64,000 bases of DNA from Jannaschia pohangensis (GTDB taxonomy: Bacteria; Pseudomonadota; Alphaproteobacteria; Rhodobacterales; Rhodobacteraceae). Position numbers and translations under genes: made by a program. Under the pieces are notes generated by a model. That model ran no database searches. It was given only the letters and a program-made list of their open reading frames with translations, and had not been told where the DNA came from. Shown piece after piece: positions 1 through 11,897 of this stretch. Each line of letters opens with the position of its first letter. The first letter of the stretch is position 1. The stretch spans positions 806,001 through 870,000 of the forward strand of contig NZ_FORA01000001.1 of the NCBI RefSeq assembly GCF_900113875.1. Reading direction: 5' to 3'.

Positions 1-1557
<1,557 letters not shown>

Positions 1558-1763
1558 CCACCACTCCCCGGTTGATTATGTTTCGGCCAGATCGTGAGCG
1601 TCCGGCTATCCCGATACGCTAACAGACATCCCCAAACCCGCAAGCCATTAACCGACGCGCCCGAATTGACGGCACGTCGCCCGTCGGGACGACCATGGTG
1701 CGGGCACATCCCTTGACGTCTGCCCATTCCCGCAGCACCCATGAAACCCGAAGGAGCCATGCC

Positions 1764-2924
1764 ATGCCGATGACCCTCACTGCGTTCGAGATCATGGAAA
1801 AGCTGATCGCCTTTCCCACCGTCAGCCGCGATTCCAACCTGCCGCTCATCGATTGGGTCGAGGAGTATCTGGCCAGCCACGGGGTCAGCGCGCGCCGGGT
1901 CTATGACGACACCGGGCTCAAGGCCGCGCTCTATGCCAATGTCGGCCCCGAGGTCGAAGGCGGCATCGTCCTGTCGGGCCACACCGACGTGGTGCCGGTC
2001 GACGGGCAGGACTGGACCTTCGATCCCTTCGCGGTCACCGCCAAAGACGGACGCTACTACGGGCGCGGCACCTGCGACATGAAGGGGTTCGATGCGCTGG
2101 CCCTTGCCATGGTGCCGGTCGCGATTGCAAAGGGTGTAAAGCGACCTTTGCAAATCGCGCTCAGCTATGACGAGGAGGTCGGCTGCATCGGCGCGCCGCC
2201 CATGATCGACGACATGGTGGCACACCTGCCCCGCGCCGCTGCCGCCATCATCGGAGAGCCGTCGATGCTGCGCCCGGTGACCGGCCACAATGCCTCGACC
2301 ATCCACGCGATCCACGTTCACGGCTTCGAGGTCCACTCCTCCAAACTGCCGCAAGGCGTGTCCGCCATCCACGAGGCCGGGCGCATCCTGAACTGGGTCA
2401 ACGAGCGCAACGCCATGATCATGGCCGAAACCCCCTCGGCCATCGCCGCGACCTTCGACCCGCCGCACACCACCGTGCATGTCGGCATGATCTCGGGCGG
2501 GACGGCCCACAATATCACCGCCAAGGATTGCACCTTCAAACTTGGCTTCCGGGTGCCTGCGGGCGACGACATGGAGCGGCATACCAAGGCGCTCGACGAC
2601 TTCCTGACCACGCTCGACGCCGATCTGCGCGCCAGGCACCCGCAGGCCGGTGTCACCTGGGCCTGCAACCTGGGCGTGCCCGCTCTGCAACCCGAAGCCG
2701 ACGGCGTGGCCGAGACGCTGATCCGCCGCATCACCGGCGACAACGGCACCCATGTCGTCACCTATGGCACCGAAGCCGGCCAGTTCCAGGAGCGCGGCTA
2801 TTCCGCCGTCGTCTGCGGCCCGGGTGACATCGCACAGGCGCATCAGCCCGACGAATGGATCGCAATCGACCAGTTCGAAGCGGGCGAGGCGATGCTGCGC
2901 CGCGTGGTTGACACACTGGTCTGA
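1764..2924 (+). CDS. argE: Acetylornithine deacetylase (ArgE), M20 metallopeptidase family
   Basis: The protein removes the acetyl group from N-acetylornithine in arginine synthesis, in the cytoplasm, using a two-metal centre. The 386-residue product has the M20 pattern: SGHTDVV (metal ligands His73 and Asp75), the bridging Asp105 in GTCDMKG, the catalytic/ligand pair Glu137-Glu138 in YDEEVG, and a late His in IAQAHQPDEW. The start at 1764 is chosen because AAGGAG lies 7 bases upstream; two other ATGs (1759 out of frame, 1770 in frame) are less well placed. Relatives in this family also act on other N-acyl amino acids, so substrate is family-based inference. Confidence 0.85.
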   Translation: MPMTLTAFEIMEKLIAFPTVSRDSNLPLIDWVEEYLASHGVSARRVYDDTGLKAALYANVGPEVEGGIVLSGHTDVVPVDGQDWTFDPFAVTAKDGRYYGRGTCDMKGFDALALAMVPVAIAKGVKRPLQIALSYDEEVGCIGAPPMIDDMVAHLPRAAAAIIGEPSMLRPVTGHNASTIHAIHVHGFEVHSSKLPQGVSAIHEAGRILNWVNERNAMIMAETPSAIAATFDPPHTTVHVGMISGGTAHNITAKDCTFKLGFRVPAGDDMERHTKALDDFLTTLDADLRARHPQAGVTWACNLGVPALQPEADGVAETLIRRITGDNGTHVVTYGTEAGQFQERGYSAVVCGPGDIAQAHQPDEWIAIDQFEAGEAMLRRVVDTLV

Positions 2925-2938
2925 CGCGCCCCGCGCCG

Positions 2939-3781
2939 TCAGTCGAGGGGCCTGGAAACCGGTTGCATCGGCGGCTGAGGGGGGACGGGCGGCGGCGGCG
3001 GGGGCACCTTGACCGGGCGGTCCGGCTCTGGCGTTGATGCGCCCGTGGCCGTCCGTCCCTGGTCCGCCCCTGACCGTCTCTCGTCCGCCCGTGTCATCGC
3101 GCCGCGCGCCGCCTGTGACAACGCCCAGTTGCCCCACCAATTGCGCTGGCTTTCAAGGAAGGCCTCGCGTTCAGCCCTTTCCATCCGGTAGCGCTCCTGC
3201 ACGTATTCATCGCCGATCATCTCGGCATCGACGCCCGCGCGCTCCAAACGGTCAAGCGCCGCTTCCGCCGCCGCGCGCAACACGCGTTCCCGCGCCGCAT
3301 CTCGCGCCCGATAGGCCCGGTCCCGTGCGAGTGCCCCCATCGCGAAGTCGGCGGCCATTTTGGCCCCGCCAACCTGGGGCAGGATAACGTTATAGGTCAC
3401 GGTCTCGATAAGCGGTCCGTCAGCGCCAGTGGTCTCCAACACAATCACGGAATGAAGCAGTTCAGGCGCGAACACCGCCAGCGAAACCTCCGCCGGCACG
3501 GTGGCGAGACGCAACAGGCTTCCGCCGATGGTGATCCCGGCGGTCGCCAAGGCGATACCCGTCGTCACGAGGGGTTCCGGCCATGGCCCCTCGGCGCGAT
3601 GGGCCTCGAGGTCCGCATACGCGACCCGCCACGCCTTCTCGGCCTCGTAGCGTTCGGAGACGGCCCGCAGAAGGGCGTCGGAAACGGCATCCGCCCGCGC
3701 TCCGCCCATCACCCCCAATGCGACCGCCAGCGATACCGAAATCGCGACGACGCGCCCCGCAAACCTGTCAGAACTCGGCAT
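2939..3781 (-). CDS. Secreted protein of unknown function with proline-rich tail
   Basis: I do not recognise this gene. The 280-residue product begins with a probable signal peptide (hydrophobic AVVAISVSLAVALGVMGG, cleavage near ARADA). The middle is helical and charged, rich in Arg, Glu and Ala, with a short hydrophobic stretch (LVTTGIALATAGITIGGSLL) that could be a membrane segment. The C-terminus is a proline run (VPPPPPPVPPQPP). The ATG at 3781 is preferred; a GTG seven codons upstream (3802) is also possible. It converges on argE with a 14-base gap, so it is not in the same operon. Confidence 0.6.
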   Translation of the reverse strand: MPSSDRFAGRVVAISVSLAVALGVMGGARADAVSDALLRAVSERYEAEKAWRVAYADLEAHRAEGPWPEPLVTTGIALATAGITIGGSLLRLATVPAEVSLAVFAPELLHSVIVLETTGADGPLIETVTYNVILPQVGGAKMAADFAMGALARDRAYRARDAARERVLRAAAEAALDRLERAGVDAEMIGDEYVQERYRMERAEREAFLESQRNWWGNWALSQAARGAMTRADERRSGADQGRTATGASTPEPDRPVKVPPPPPPVPPQPPMQPVSRPLD

Positions 3782-3904
3782 TTCCCTCAGGCTCCGAAAC
3801 ACGGTGAAGAAGCCTCAAACCTATCACGGATTGGCCGAGTCGCCCAACGTTTCCCACAGCCGAAGATGGCCGGAAGGCCGCGCCCGTACCCACCCGCCTG
3901 TCGC

Positions 3905-4906
3905 TCAGAGCCGGCCGTCGCCCCGGCCAAGAACCTGTCCGCGCCCCGCAAGGCCCCGCGCCCCGGCGGGCGCGATCACATCCTCGATCCGCGCGCGGAT
4001 ATCCGGCAGGCTCCGCTCCAACTGCGGCAGGTCGTTGACGCACAGAAACCGAACCCCTGACGCCGCCAGACCGGCCAGCAAGTCGCGCGCCTCTCCTGCC
4101 GCCTGACCGCTGCGGATATGCAGGTGGTCCACCCGCGTTTCGATCACCGCCCCGTCCACGGCGATGCAGGCGTGGTTGTGCAACCCCTGCGGCAGAAATT
4201 GCGCCAGGTCGCGGAACCGATAGCCCACGTTGGCGGCAAAGGCATCGCCGTGCCGGTCAAAGAGACTTGCCATCACGCTGCGCCGCATCGGGTGCACGAC
4301 ATGGGCCGCCGCGAACAGGCGCGCGGCGTCGAAGCCCGCAATCGCCGCCGCATTGATCTGCATGAAGTGGTTGAACCGCGCCGGATCGGCGCGCAGGTCG
4401 GGCCGCGCCAGAAGCGCGCGACGATCCACCCATTTGCCGCGCAACACCGGCGACATCCCGCGAAACACGTCCTCGGGGTGCAGGGGCGCGGTCAGGAAGA
4501 CGTCATCGTTGAAATAGAGAAACCGCTCGCTCAGGCCCGGGATGCGCCACAGCAGGCTTTCGATGGCCAGCGAATTGAATGTCGGCAGGACGCCTTCGAA
4601 GCCGGTGAAAATCGCGCCATGGCCGACGTGCCGCACCCGCGCGCGCAGGCCTTCGGACATGGCCGACAGGTCCGGCCCTGCCCCCTCGGTCACGATCCAG
4701 ATGCGCCGGATCCAAGGGGCATGCGCCTCGATCGAGCGCAGGCAGAACAGGATCTCGTCTGCCGCCTCCCACCGATGCGGGTTGACGGCATTCTCGTGCA
4801 GGGGGCCATCGGCCAACGCGATATAGCGGTTACGCCGCGCCCGGTGCGCCGGATTGTCGCCATCCACCCAGGTGATGACTGCGTCGATCGGCGCGGGGTC
4901 GGTCAT
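3905..4906 (-). CDS. Stealth family sugar-phosphate transferase (capsular polysaccharide phosphotransferase-like)
   Basis: Stealth proteins transfer hexose-1-phosphate units onto capsule or surface glycans. The 333-residue product shows conserved region 1 at the N-terminus (IDAVITWVDGDNPAH, residues 7-21), and conserved region 2 with RFLYFNDDVFL in the middle, including the Asp-Asp pair typical of the catalytic core. After that comes a His-Val-Val-His-Pro stretch (AAHVVHPMRR) matching region 3. No other capsule gene is adjacent, so it stands alone here, and its acceptor is unknown. The start at 4906 is the only sensible one, since region 1 begins a few residues later. Confidence 0.85.
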   Translation of the reverse strand: MTDPAPIDAVITWVDGDNPAHRARRNRYIALADGPLHENAVNPHRWEAADEILFCLRSIEAHAPWIRRIWIVTEGAGPDLSAMSEGLRARVRHVGHGAIFTGFEGVLPTFNSLAIESLLWRIPGLSERFLYFNDDVFLTAPLHPEDVFRGMSPVLRGKWVDRRALLARPDLRADPARFNHFMQINAAAIAGFDAARLFAAAHVVHPMRRSVMASLFDRHGDAFAANVGYRFRDLAQFLPQGLHNHACIAVDGAVIETRVDHLHIRSGQAAGEARDLLAGLAASGVRFLCVNDLPQLERSLPDIRARIEDVIAPAGARGLAGRGQVLGRGDGRL

Positions 4907-5073
4907 GTCATATCTCTATCGCCCCTTTACCTGCGGGCAAATAGGGCCGAGCGGGGCCGCGGCAATAGCGAGCGACGCTTTTCCGAAGGCCTGTCCCGCC
5001 GGATGCCCGCATGTCGTCCCTTGCAGCGGGGCCGCCAACCACTACTCTTGCAACAGTCCTTCAGGAGAGCGTC

Positions 5074-6234
<1,161 letters not shown>

Positions 6235-6268
6235 GGTCCCGGGCGGCGCACCCGGAACCGGACGGCAG

Positions 6269-6318
6269 CGGGGGCCAGCCCCCGCACCCCCGGGATATTT
6301 TAGGCAAGAGGAAGAAGG
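6269..6318 (+). repeat. Dispersed GC-rich palindrome with GGGATATTT box (family 1, copy A)
   Basis: The dyad GCGGGGGCCAGCCCCCGC is followed by ACCCCCGGGATATTTT and then an A/G-rich AGAGGAAGAAGG run. It starts 34 bases after the stop of the M20 gene, in the same orientation. Related copies are at 6448-6493 (opposite strand), 30391-30441 and 41119-41168. The stem-loop could act as a terminator, but the bases after it (GGGATATTT plus a purine run) are conserved as well, which a plain terminator does not require. Confidence 0.75.
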
Positions 6319-6447
6319 TTCAGCGCCCCGCAACCGACATCAGCCAGGCGGAGGGTCCACGGGGCGCCTTCCCCTTGCGCGGTCATCGGCGTCCCCGCCT
6401 GTACCGCAGGCTGATCGTCCCACCACGGGGTTGATATCCGGTTAACG

Positions 6448-6493
6448 GCTTCCTCTTGCCGGAAATATCCCGGGGTCCGGGGCAGAGCCCCGG
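6448..6493 (-). repeat. Dispersed GC-rich palindrome with GGGATATTT box (family 1, copy B)
   Basis: Read on the minus strand, this copy has the dyad GGGGCTCTGCCCC, then GGACCCCGGGATATTTCC and AAGAGGAAG. It lies just past the stop of the acyl-CoA synthetase gene and faces copy A about 130 bases away, so the two sit tail-to-tail between convergent genes. Confidence 0.72.
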
Positions 6494-6501
6494 CCGCCCC
6501 C

Positions 6502-8046
6502 TCAGCCGCGCAGGTCGCGCCGCTGGATCTTGCCCGTGGCCGTCATCGGCAGGGCATCGACGAACCGGACCGCGCGCGGGGCCATATGGGGCGACAGGCG
6601 GTCGCGGACCCATTGGATCAGCTCCGCCTCTGACGCCGTGCCGACGACGAAGGCCGTCACCGCTTCGCCCCGCACCGGATCGGGCAGGCCGACAACCGCG
6701 CACATGGTGACACCCGGATGCCCCATCAGGCAGGTCTCGATCTCGGTCGGGCCGATACGGTAGCCCGCCGAATTGATCACGTCATCATCGCGGCTGACGT
6801 AAGTGATTACGCCATCCGCCTCGACCCGGCCCAGATCGCCTGTCCGCAGCCAGCCGCCCCGCCATTTGGCCGCCGTCTGATCGGGCTTGTTCCAGTAGCG
6901 CAGGAAGGTCGCGGGGCTGCCCCGGGTGCAGATTTCGCCCGTCTCGCCCGGCGCCACGTCCCCACCATCGGCGTTCTGCACCGCGACCTCCACTCCCGGC
7001 ACCGCGCGGCCCAGGGTGCCCGGGCGGACATCCTGCGTGCCCGAACAGGCGGCCAGCACCAGGTTGCATTCGGTCTGGCCGTAGATCTCGTTGATCGACA
7101 CGCCCAGGGTCCGGCGGCCCCAATCCAGCAGATCCGGCCCAAGCGCCTCGCCCCCCGACAGGACTGCGCGCAGGCGCAGGCCGTCGGGCGCCGCGGTCTG
7201 CCGCATGAGCTTGAGCGCGGTCGGCGGCAAGAAGGCGGCCGACACCCCCTCGCGCGCCATCAGGTCCCAGGCCTCGGCCGCATCGAACTTGCCGAACCGC
7301 TTGGCGACCAGCGGCACGCCGAACCACAGGCTCGGCATGGCAAGGTCCATCAGCCCGCCGATCCAGGCCCAGTCGGCGGGCGTCCAGGCCACGTCGCCCA
7401 CCACCGGAAACCCCTCCAAGGCCGTCTCGACGCACGGCAGGTGACCGAACAGGAACCGATGCGCGTGAAGCACCCCCTTCGGCGTGCCCGTGGTGCCCGA
7501 GGTATAGATCATCATCCCAGGATCCTCGGCCCGCGTCTCGACCGCCGGGGCGGGCGGGCCCGACAGGTCCCAGGTCTCGACGTCCAGCCGCATCGCCATG
7601 TCCGGCAGGTCCAGCCCCGCGATCCGGGCCAGCCCCGCGCCGTCGCCGACCACCGCCCGCGCGCCGGAATCGCGCAGCCGGTAGTCCAGCGCCTCGGGCC
7701 CAAACAACGTGAACAGCGGCAGGGACACGGCGCCCAGTTTCATCGCCGCGAAATGGGCCACCATGACTTCGGCGCATTGCGGCAGCAGGATCGCGACCCG
7801 GTCGCCCGCACGAACTCCGCCGCGCGCCAGAACCCCGGCCAAGCGGTCCGAGGCGTCCTTCAGGTCGCCATAGGTCCAGACGCGCCGCCCGGCGGACAGG
7901 TCGATGATGGCGGTGCGGTCAGGCTCCGCCTCGGCCCAACTGTCGCAGCACCCATGGGCGATGTTGAACCGCTCGGGGATCGACCAGCGGAAGGCGGCGC
8001 GCATCTCGGCCCAGGAGGCCAGCGCGGCGATGGTCCGGCGCTGCAC
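6502..8046 (-). CDS. AMP-forming acyl-CoA synthetase (acetyl/medium-chain acyl-CoA ligase family)
   Basis: The enzyme activates a carboxylic acid with ATP and CoA through an acyl-adenylate. Motifs in order: the P-loop-like MIYTSGTTGTPKG, IYGQTECN in the adenylate-binding region, the hinge WLRTGDLGRVEADG, and the C-terminal catalytic lysine in TATGKIQRRDL. With the GTG start at 8046 the product has 514 residues, close to family length; an ATG at 8004 would give 500. The GTG lies 6 bases after the stop of the upstream lipoprotein gene, which suggests one transcript. Substrate is not readable; short- to medium-chain acids are typical of this branch. Confidence 0.85.
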   Translation of the reverse strand: MQRRTIAALASWAEMRAAFRWSIPERFNIAHGCCDSWAEAEPDRTAIIDLSAGRRVWTYGDLKDASDRLAGVLARGGVRAGDRVAILLPQCAEVMVAHFAAMKLGAVSLPLFTLFGPEALDYRLRDSGARAVVGDGAGLARIAGLDLPDMAMRLDVETWDLSGPPAPAVETRAEDPGMMIYTSGTTGTPKGVLHAHRFLFGHLPCVETALEGFPVVGDVAWTPADWAWIGGLMDLAMPSLWFGVPLVAKRFGKFDAAEAWDLMAREGVSAAFLPPTALKLMRQTAAPDGLRLRAVLSGGEALGPDLLDWGRRTLGVSINEIYGQTECNLVLAACSGTQDVRPGTLGRAVPGVEVAVQNADGGDVAPGETGEICTRGSPATFLRYWNKPDQTAAKWRGGWLRTGDLGRVEADGVITYVSRDDDVINSAGYRIGPTEIETCLMGHPGVTMCAVVGLPDPVRGEAVTAFVVGTASEAELIQWVRDRLSPHMAPRAVRFVDALPMTATGKIQRRDLRG

Positions 8047-8051
8047 CTCCG

Positions 8052-8537
8052 TCAGCCGGCGCGGGCCAGCGTCACCGGGTGCAGCCCTCCCAATGGCAAC
8101 CCAAGCGCCTGCAAAGCGGATAGCGAAATCTGCGCACCCCCCGCCCCGCCAAGGGGGCGCAGGGTGACGGCGATGGCCTCGCCCGACCCGGTGCGCACTG
8201 TGCCGGGGGTGTCCTCGGTCACAAGGTCGGTCTTGACCCAGAGGCCGGGGTCGGTCGGACTGCCAAGCGACACGGTCACCTGCCCCAGTTCGCCACCCGC
8301 AGGCGCGGTTTCGGCGGCGGCGCGGGCGGCGGCCTTGTCGGCGTCGCTGACGGTGTCGAGCGATGCGGCGCTTGTCGCGGGGCCGGTCAGAACGGCGGCG
8401 GGGGCCGCGGCCGTCTCGGGCGCGGGGGCCGCAGGCGCGGAAGGGGCCGGTGCGGGCGCGTCCGGAGCCCGGTTGAAGATCGGAAAATCCGAACATCCCG
8501 CAAGGGCAATCGGCAGGATCAGAAGAAGACGGGTCAT
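8052..8537 (-). CDS. Small lipoprotein of unknown function
   Basis: The 161-residue product starts with a lipoprotein signal (MTRLLLILPIALAGC), where the lipobox LAGC makes Cys15 the lipidation site. An Ala/Pro-rich linker follows (APAPAPSAPAAPAPE), then a compact C-terminal part (GQVTVSLGSPTDPGLWVKTDLV... to the end) with evenly spaced hydrophobics that could be a small beta domain. It sits directly upstream of the acyl-CoA synthetase gene on the same strand. A link between the two functions is not evident; similar D-galactarate-dehydratase-like short lipoproteins occur near unrelated genes in this order. Confidence 0.75.
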   Translation of the reverse strand: MTRLLLILPIALAGCSDFPIFNRAPDAPAPAPSAPAAPAPETAAAPAAVLTGPATSAASLDTVSDADKAAARAAAETAPAGGELGQVTVSLGSPTDPGLWVKTDLVTEDTPGTVRTGSGEAIAVTLRPLGGAGGAQISLSALQALGLPLGGLHPVTLARAG

Positions 8538-8698
8538 GGTGTCGGGCCCCCAAGGCAGGTGTCGCGCCCCGACCCTAACCCGGTCCTTGCGTCATCGGTA
8601 GGGGGCTTGGCCCGACCAACGTCCCCGGGTCCGCAACCTGCCGATGCCGCGATTGTCGGCGGCGCCCGCCCGGCGTAAGCATCGCCAGAGGTATCCCG

Positions 8699-9673
8699 AT
8701 GACCCAACCGCGTTCCATCCGTTCCATCTGCGCCTTCGACATCCCCGCCGAAGGCGACCCCGTTGCCATCGAAACCCCCTGGCCCACGGCCACCAAGGCG
8801 GAAGGTATGGCCTATCGCTGGCTGCATTTCGATCTGGCCGAACCCGAACTCGAAGCCTGGATGCAGGATTTCCTGCCGCCGATCGCCTCCTCCTCCCTGC
8901 GACAGGACGAAACGCGGCCCAGGTTCGGTCCCTTCGCCGACGGGTCGATCCTGAACCTGCGGGGCGTGAACCTGAACGAGGGGGCGACACCCGAAGACAT
9001 GGTCTCGATCCGGCTGTGGGTGTCCGACGGGCTGATCGTGAGCGCGCGACACCGCAAGATCTGGGCGGTGGATGCGATCCGGCAGCGGGTCGCGGCGGGC
9101 GACGCGCCACGCTCCACGGGCCGGTTCCTGGCCGACCTCGCCTATGGGCTGACCCGGCGGATCGAGCATGTATCCATCGCGCTCGAGGAACAGACCGACG
9201 ATCTGGAGGAGCGGGCCCACGAACAGGCGGACGGGTTGAACGAGGAGGTGGCGCGCTGCCGCCAGCGGGCGATCAAGCTGCGCCGCTATATCCGCCCCCA
9301 GAGAGAAGCGCTGTCCGACATGATCGAAAGCCGGAACCCGTCGTTCGACGATCACGTGATCCTGCTGCTCTCCGAGACGGCGAACCGGGTCATGCGCACC
9401 ATCGAAGCGCTGGACGCAACCCACGAACGTCTTGCCGCGATCCAGGACCTGCTCGACATCCAGCATTCCAAGGCCCTCGGTCGCAACAGCTATGTCCTGT
9501 CGATCGTGGCGGCGATCTTCCTGCCGCTCGGCTTCGTGACCGGCCTCTTCGGGATCAACGTGGGCGGCATGCCGCTGATCTCGTCCGACCTGGGGTTCTG
9601 GATCGTGACCGGGGGGCTGACGGTCCTCGGCATCGTCCTGTTCTTCCTGTTTCGCCATCTGCGCTGGCTCTGA
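8699..9673 (+). CDS. zntB: CorA/ZntB-family divalent cation transporter
   Basis: This is a 2-TM-GxN family channel/transporter in the inner membrane, 324 residues. The large cytoplasmic N-terminal region (residues 1 to about 255, beta then long helices) precedes two C-terminal membrane segments (YVLSIVAAIFLPLGFVTGLFG and WIVTGGLTVLGIVLFFLF). The signature loop between them reads GINVGGMP, as in ZntB, rather than the GMN of classical CorA; this favours zinc (or proton-coupled zinc) over magnesium transport, as inference. The ATG at 8699 is used. It is a single gene divergent from the lipoprotein gene. Confidence 0.85.
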   Translation: MTQPRSIRSICAFDIPAEGDPVAIETPWPTATKAEGMAYRWLHFDLAEPELEAWMQDFLPPIASSSLRQDETRPRFGPFADGSILNLRGVNLNEGATPEDMVSIRLWVSDGLIVSARHRKIWAVDAIRQRVAAGDAPRSTGRFLADLAYGLTRRIEHVSIALEEQTDDLEERAHEQADGLNEEVARCRQRAIKLRRYIRPQREALSDMIESRNPSFDDHVILLLSETANRVMRTIEALDATHERLAAIQDLLDIQHSKALGRNSYVLSIVAAIFLPLGFVTGLFGINVGGMPLISSDLGFWIVTGGLTVLGIVLFFLFRHLRWL

Positions 9674-9728
9674 CGGCGCAACCGCGTCCCCACTTGCCGC
9701 CATCCCGCACGGGGCGTAGCGTCGTGCC

Positions 9729-10742
9729 ATGACCGCGCCCCTGATCGACCCTTTCGCCCGGACCATCGACTACCTGCGGGTGTCGGTCACGGATCGCTGC
9801 GATTTCCGCTGCACCTACTGCATGTCCGAACACATGACCTTCCTGCCCAAGCGCGACCTGCTGACGCTGGAGGAGCTGGACCGCCTGTGTTCGACCTTCG
9901 TGCGCATGGGCGTGAAAAAGCTCCGGATCACCGGCGGCGAACCCCTTGTGCGCAAGGGCATCATGACCTTCTTCGAGGGCATGTCCCGCCACATCGGCGC
10001 GGGCCTGGACGAGCTGACGCTGACCACCAACGGCAGCCAGCTCGACCGCTTCGCGCAGCCGCTGGCCGACGCGGGCGTGCGCCGCATCAATGTCTCGCTC
10101 GACACCCTCGACGCGGACAAGTTCCGCGCGATCACCCGGTGGGGCAGCCTCGACAAGGTCCGCCGCGGGATCGACGCGGCCCGGGCGGCGGGCCTTCGGG
10201 TCAAGATCAACACCGTGGCCCTGCGCGGCTTCAACGAGGATGAGCTGTTCGACCTCCTGGCATGGTGCGCCGAGGGCGACATGGACCTAACCTTCATCGA
10301 GGTCATGCCCATGGGCGACATGGGCGACGGCACCGACGGCACCCTGCGGCTGGATCAATACTGGCCGCTCAAGGATCTGCGCGCACGCCTTGCCGAACGC
10401 TTCACCCTGACCGAGCTGGCCTATCGCACCGGCGGCCCGGCGCGGTATTTCGAGGTGGCGGAAACCGGACAGCGCATCGGCTTCATCACGCCCCTGACGC
10501 ATAATTTCTGCGAGTCCTGCAACCGCGTGCGCGTCACCTGCACCGGGGAGCTCTACATGTGCCTCGGCCAGGAAGACATGGCCGACCTGCGTGCGCCCCT
10601 GCGCGCCTCCGAGGCGGATGCCGGGCTGGAACAGGCGATCCGCGCCGCCATCGCCCGTAAACCCAAGGGCCACGACTTCGACTACACCCGCGAGACCGTC
10701 ACAGGCCAGATGACCCGCCACATGAGCCACACGGGTGGCTGA
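9729..10742 (+). CDS. moaA: GTP 3',8-cyclase MoaA (molybdenum cofactor synthesis)
   Basis: MoaA is a radical-SAM enzyme that rearranges GTP to 3',8-cyclo-dihydro-GTP, the first step of molybdopterin synthesis. In the 337-residue product the SAM cluster cysteines are Cys24, Cys28 and Cys31 (CDFRCTYC). The second [4Fe-4S] cluster cysteines are Cys261, Cys264 and Cys278 (CX2CX13C), and the chain ends in the conserved Gly-Gly tail (HTGG). All hallmarks are intact. The molybdenum enzymes at 22-26 kb are possible clients. The next gene overlaps its 3' end by 8 bases if its GTG start is right. Confidence 0.97.
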   Translation: MTAPLIDPFARTIDYLRVSVTDRCDFRCTYCMSEHMTFLPKRDLLTLEELDRLCSTFVRMGVKKLRITGGEPLVRKGIMTFFEGMSRHIGAGLDELTLTTNGSQLDRFAQPLADAGVRRINVSLDTLDADKFRAITRWGSLDKVRRGIDAARAAGLRVKINTVALRGFNEDELFDLLAWCAEGDMDLTFIEVMPMGDMGDGTDGTLRLDQYWPLKDLRARLAERFTLTELAYRTGGPARYFEVAETGQRIGFITPLTHNFCESCNRVRVTCTGELYMCLGQEDMADLRAPLRASEADAGLEQAIRAAIARKPKGHDFDYTRETVTGQMTRHMSHTGG

Positions 10743-11433
10743 CGCGTCCGCCCGCGCGACCGACTGGAGACCGCGCCCGCCGCGCCCGACTCTGACGCGC
10801 CCCGACACGGTCTATGGCCGCGTCACCATGGCCGCCTCGGCCACGGGCCTCGTGCTTCTGGGCGGCGCGCATATCGACGACGGCACCATCCTGCTGCTCG
10901 GGCCGCACCCGCAGACGTTCTGGCCCGCCCTTCAGGCCTCGCCCCACGCGACCGCCGCCAACCCCGCCGACGCCTGGTCGACCGAGGTCATCGGCTCCAT
11001 GGCCCGCGCCTTCGGGGCCGAAGCCCGTTTTCCCTTCGGCACGCCAGTGCAACCCTTCGTGACCTGGGCGCTTGCCACCGGCTGGTGCCACATCTCCCGC
11101 GTGGGTCTTCTGGTCCACGAAACCCAGGGCCTGATGGTGTCGTTTCGGGGCGCGCTCCTCTTTGCCGACCGCCTCGACCTGCCGCCGCCCGCGCCATCGC
11201 GCTGCGACGGCTGCCCGGCCCCCTGCCTTGACGCCTGCCCGGTCGGCGCGCTGACGCCACAGGGCTACGACCTGCCCGCCTGCCACGGCTGGCTCGACGA
11301 TCCGGCGAACAGCTGCATGGCGCGGGGCTGCGCCGTCCGCCGCGCCTGCCCCGTCTCGCCGCCCCGGCCCGACGCGCAATCGGCCCACCACATGGCCAGC
11401 TTTCACCACACCGAAAGGGACACCGCCCCATGA
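10735..11433 (+). CDS. Ferredoxin-like [4Fe-4S] protein, epoxyqueuosine-reductase-like C-terminus
   Basis: The 232-residue protein has cysteine-rich motifs near its C-terminus: [13 protein letters not shown] (CX2CX3CX3CP) at about 172-184 and [13 protein letters not shown] at about 200-212. These predict one or two Fe-S clusters, as in the C-terminal half of QueG-like proteins. The N-terminal half ([11 protein letters not shown]...[11 protein letters not shown]) matches a family of short ferredoxin-like proteins in this bacterial order whose role is unknown. The GTG at 10735 overlaps moaA; an ATG at 10828 would remove 31 residues and gives a start nearer to where the recognisable domain begins. 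Its stop overlaps the next start (ATGA). Confidence 0.75.
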   Translation: MADASARATDWRPRPPRPTLTRPDTVYGRVTMAASATGLVLLGGAHIDDGTILLLGPHPQTFWPALQASPHATAANPADAWSTEVIGSMARAFGAEARFPFGTPVQPFVTWALATGWCHISRVGLLVHETQGLMVSFRGALLFADRLDLPPPAPSRCDGCPAPCLDACPVGALTPQGYDLPACHGWLDDPANSCMARGCAVRRACPVSPPRPDAQSAHHMASFHHTERDTAP

Positions 11434-11897
11434 AACTCATCCTGCTGCGCCACACGAAATCCGACTGGACCGACCCCGCGCAGGAGGATCACGACCGTCC
11501 CCTGAACGCACGCGGCCGGGCCGCTGCGGCCAGCATGGGCGACTGGCTCCGCTCGCGCAGGCATCTGCCCGACCTCGTGCTCTGCTCTGACGCGACCCGG
11601 ACGCAGGAAACCCTTGAAAACCTTTTCCTTCCCGACGCCGAGGTGCAGATGCGCCCCGACCTCTACCTGGCCGAGGCCGCCGCGATCCTGACCCTCGCAC
11701 GCGCCCAGACCGTCGGTTGCGTCCTGATCGTGGGCCACAATCCGGGCATCGCCGAGGCCGCCGCCGCCATCGTCGCCACCCCGCCACTCCACTCCGAATT
11801 CGCCCATTACCCGACCGGCGCCTGCCTTGTCGTTGATCTGCCGGATGACCGCCCGGGTCGGCTTCTGGACTTTGCCGTGCCGCGCGACTTCGAATGA
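11430..11897 (+). CDS. SixA-like histidine phosphatase
   Basis: This belongs to the histidine phosphatase superfamily, SixA branch, which dephosphorylates phosphohistidine or small phospho-substrates in the cytoplasm. In the 155-residue product the phosphate-pocket residues are Arg7-His8 (LRHTKS), Arg57 (SDATRTQET) and His103 (VGHNPG). SixA proteins are normally 150-165 residues, so this is full length. The end of the chain (GACLVVDLPDDRPG to VPRDFE) recurs almost unchanged at the end of the next, unrelated gene. It is coupled to the gene before (ATGA) and to the one after (4-base overlap). Confidence 0.9.
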   Translation: MKLILLRHTKSDWTDPAQEDHDRPLNARGRAAAASMGDWLRSRRHLPDLVLCSDATRTQETLENLFLPDAEVQMRPDLYLAEAAAILTLARAQTVGCVLIVGHNPGIAEAAAAIVATPPLHSEFAHYPTGACLVVDLPDDRPGRLLDFAVPRDFE

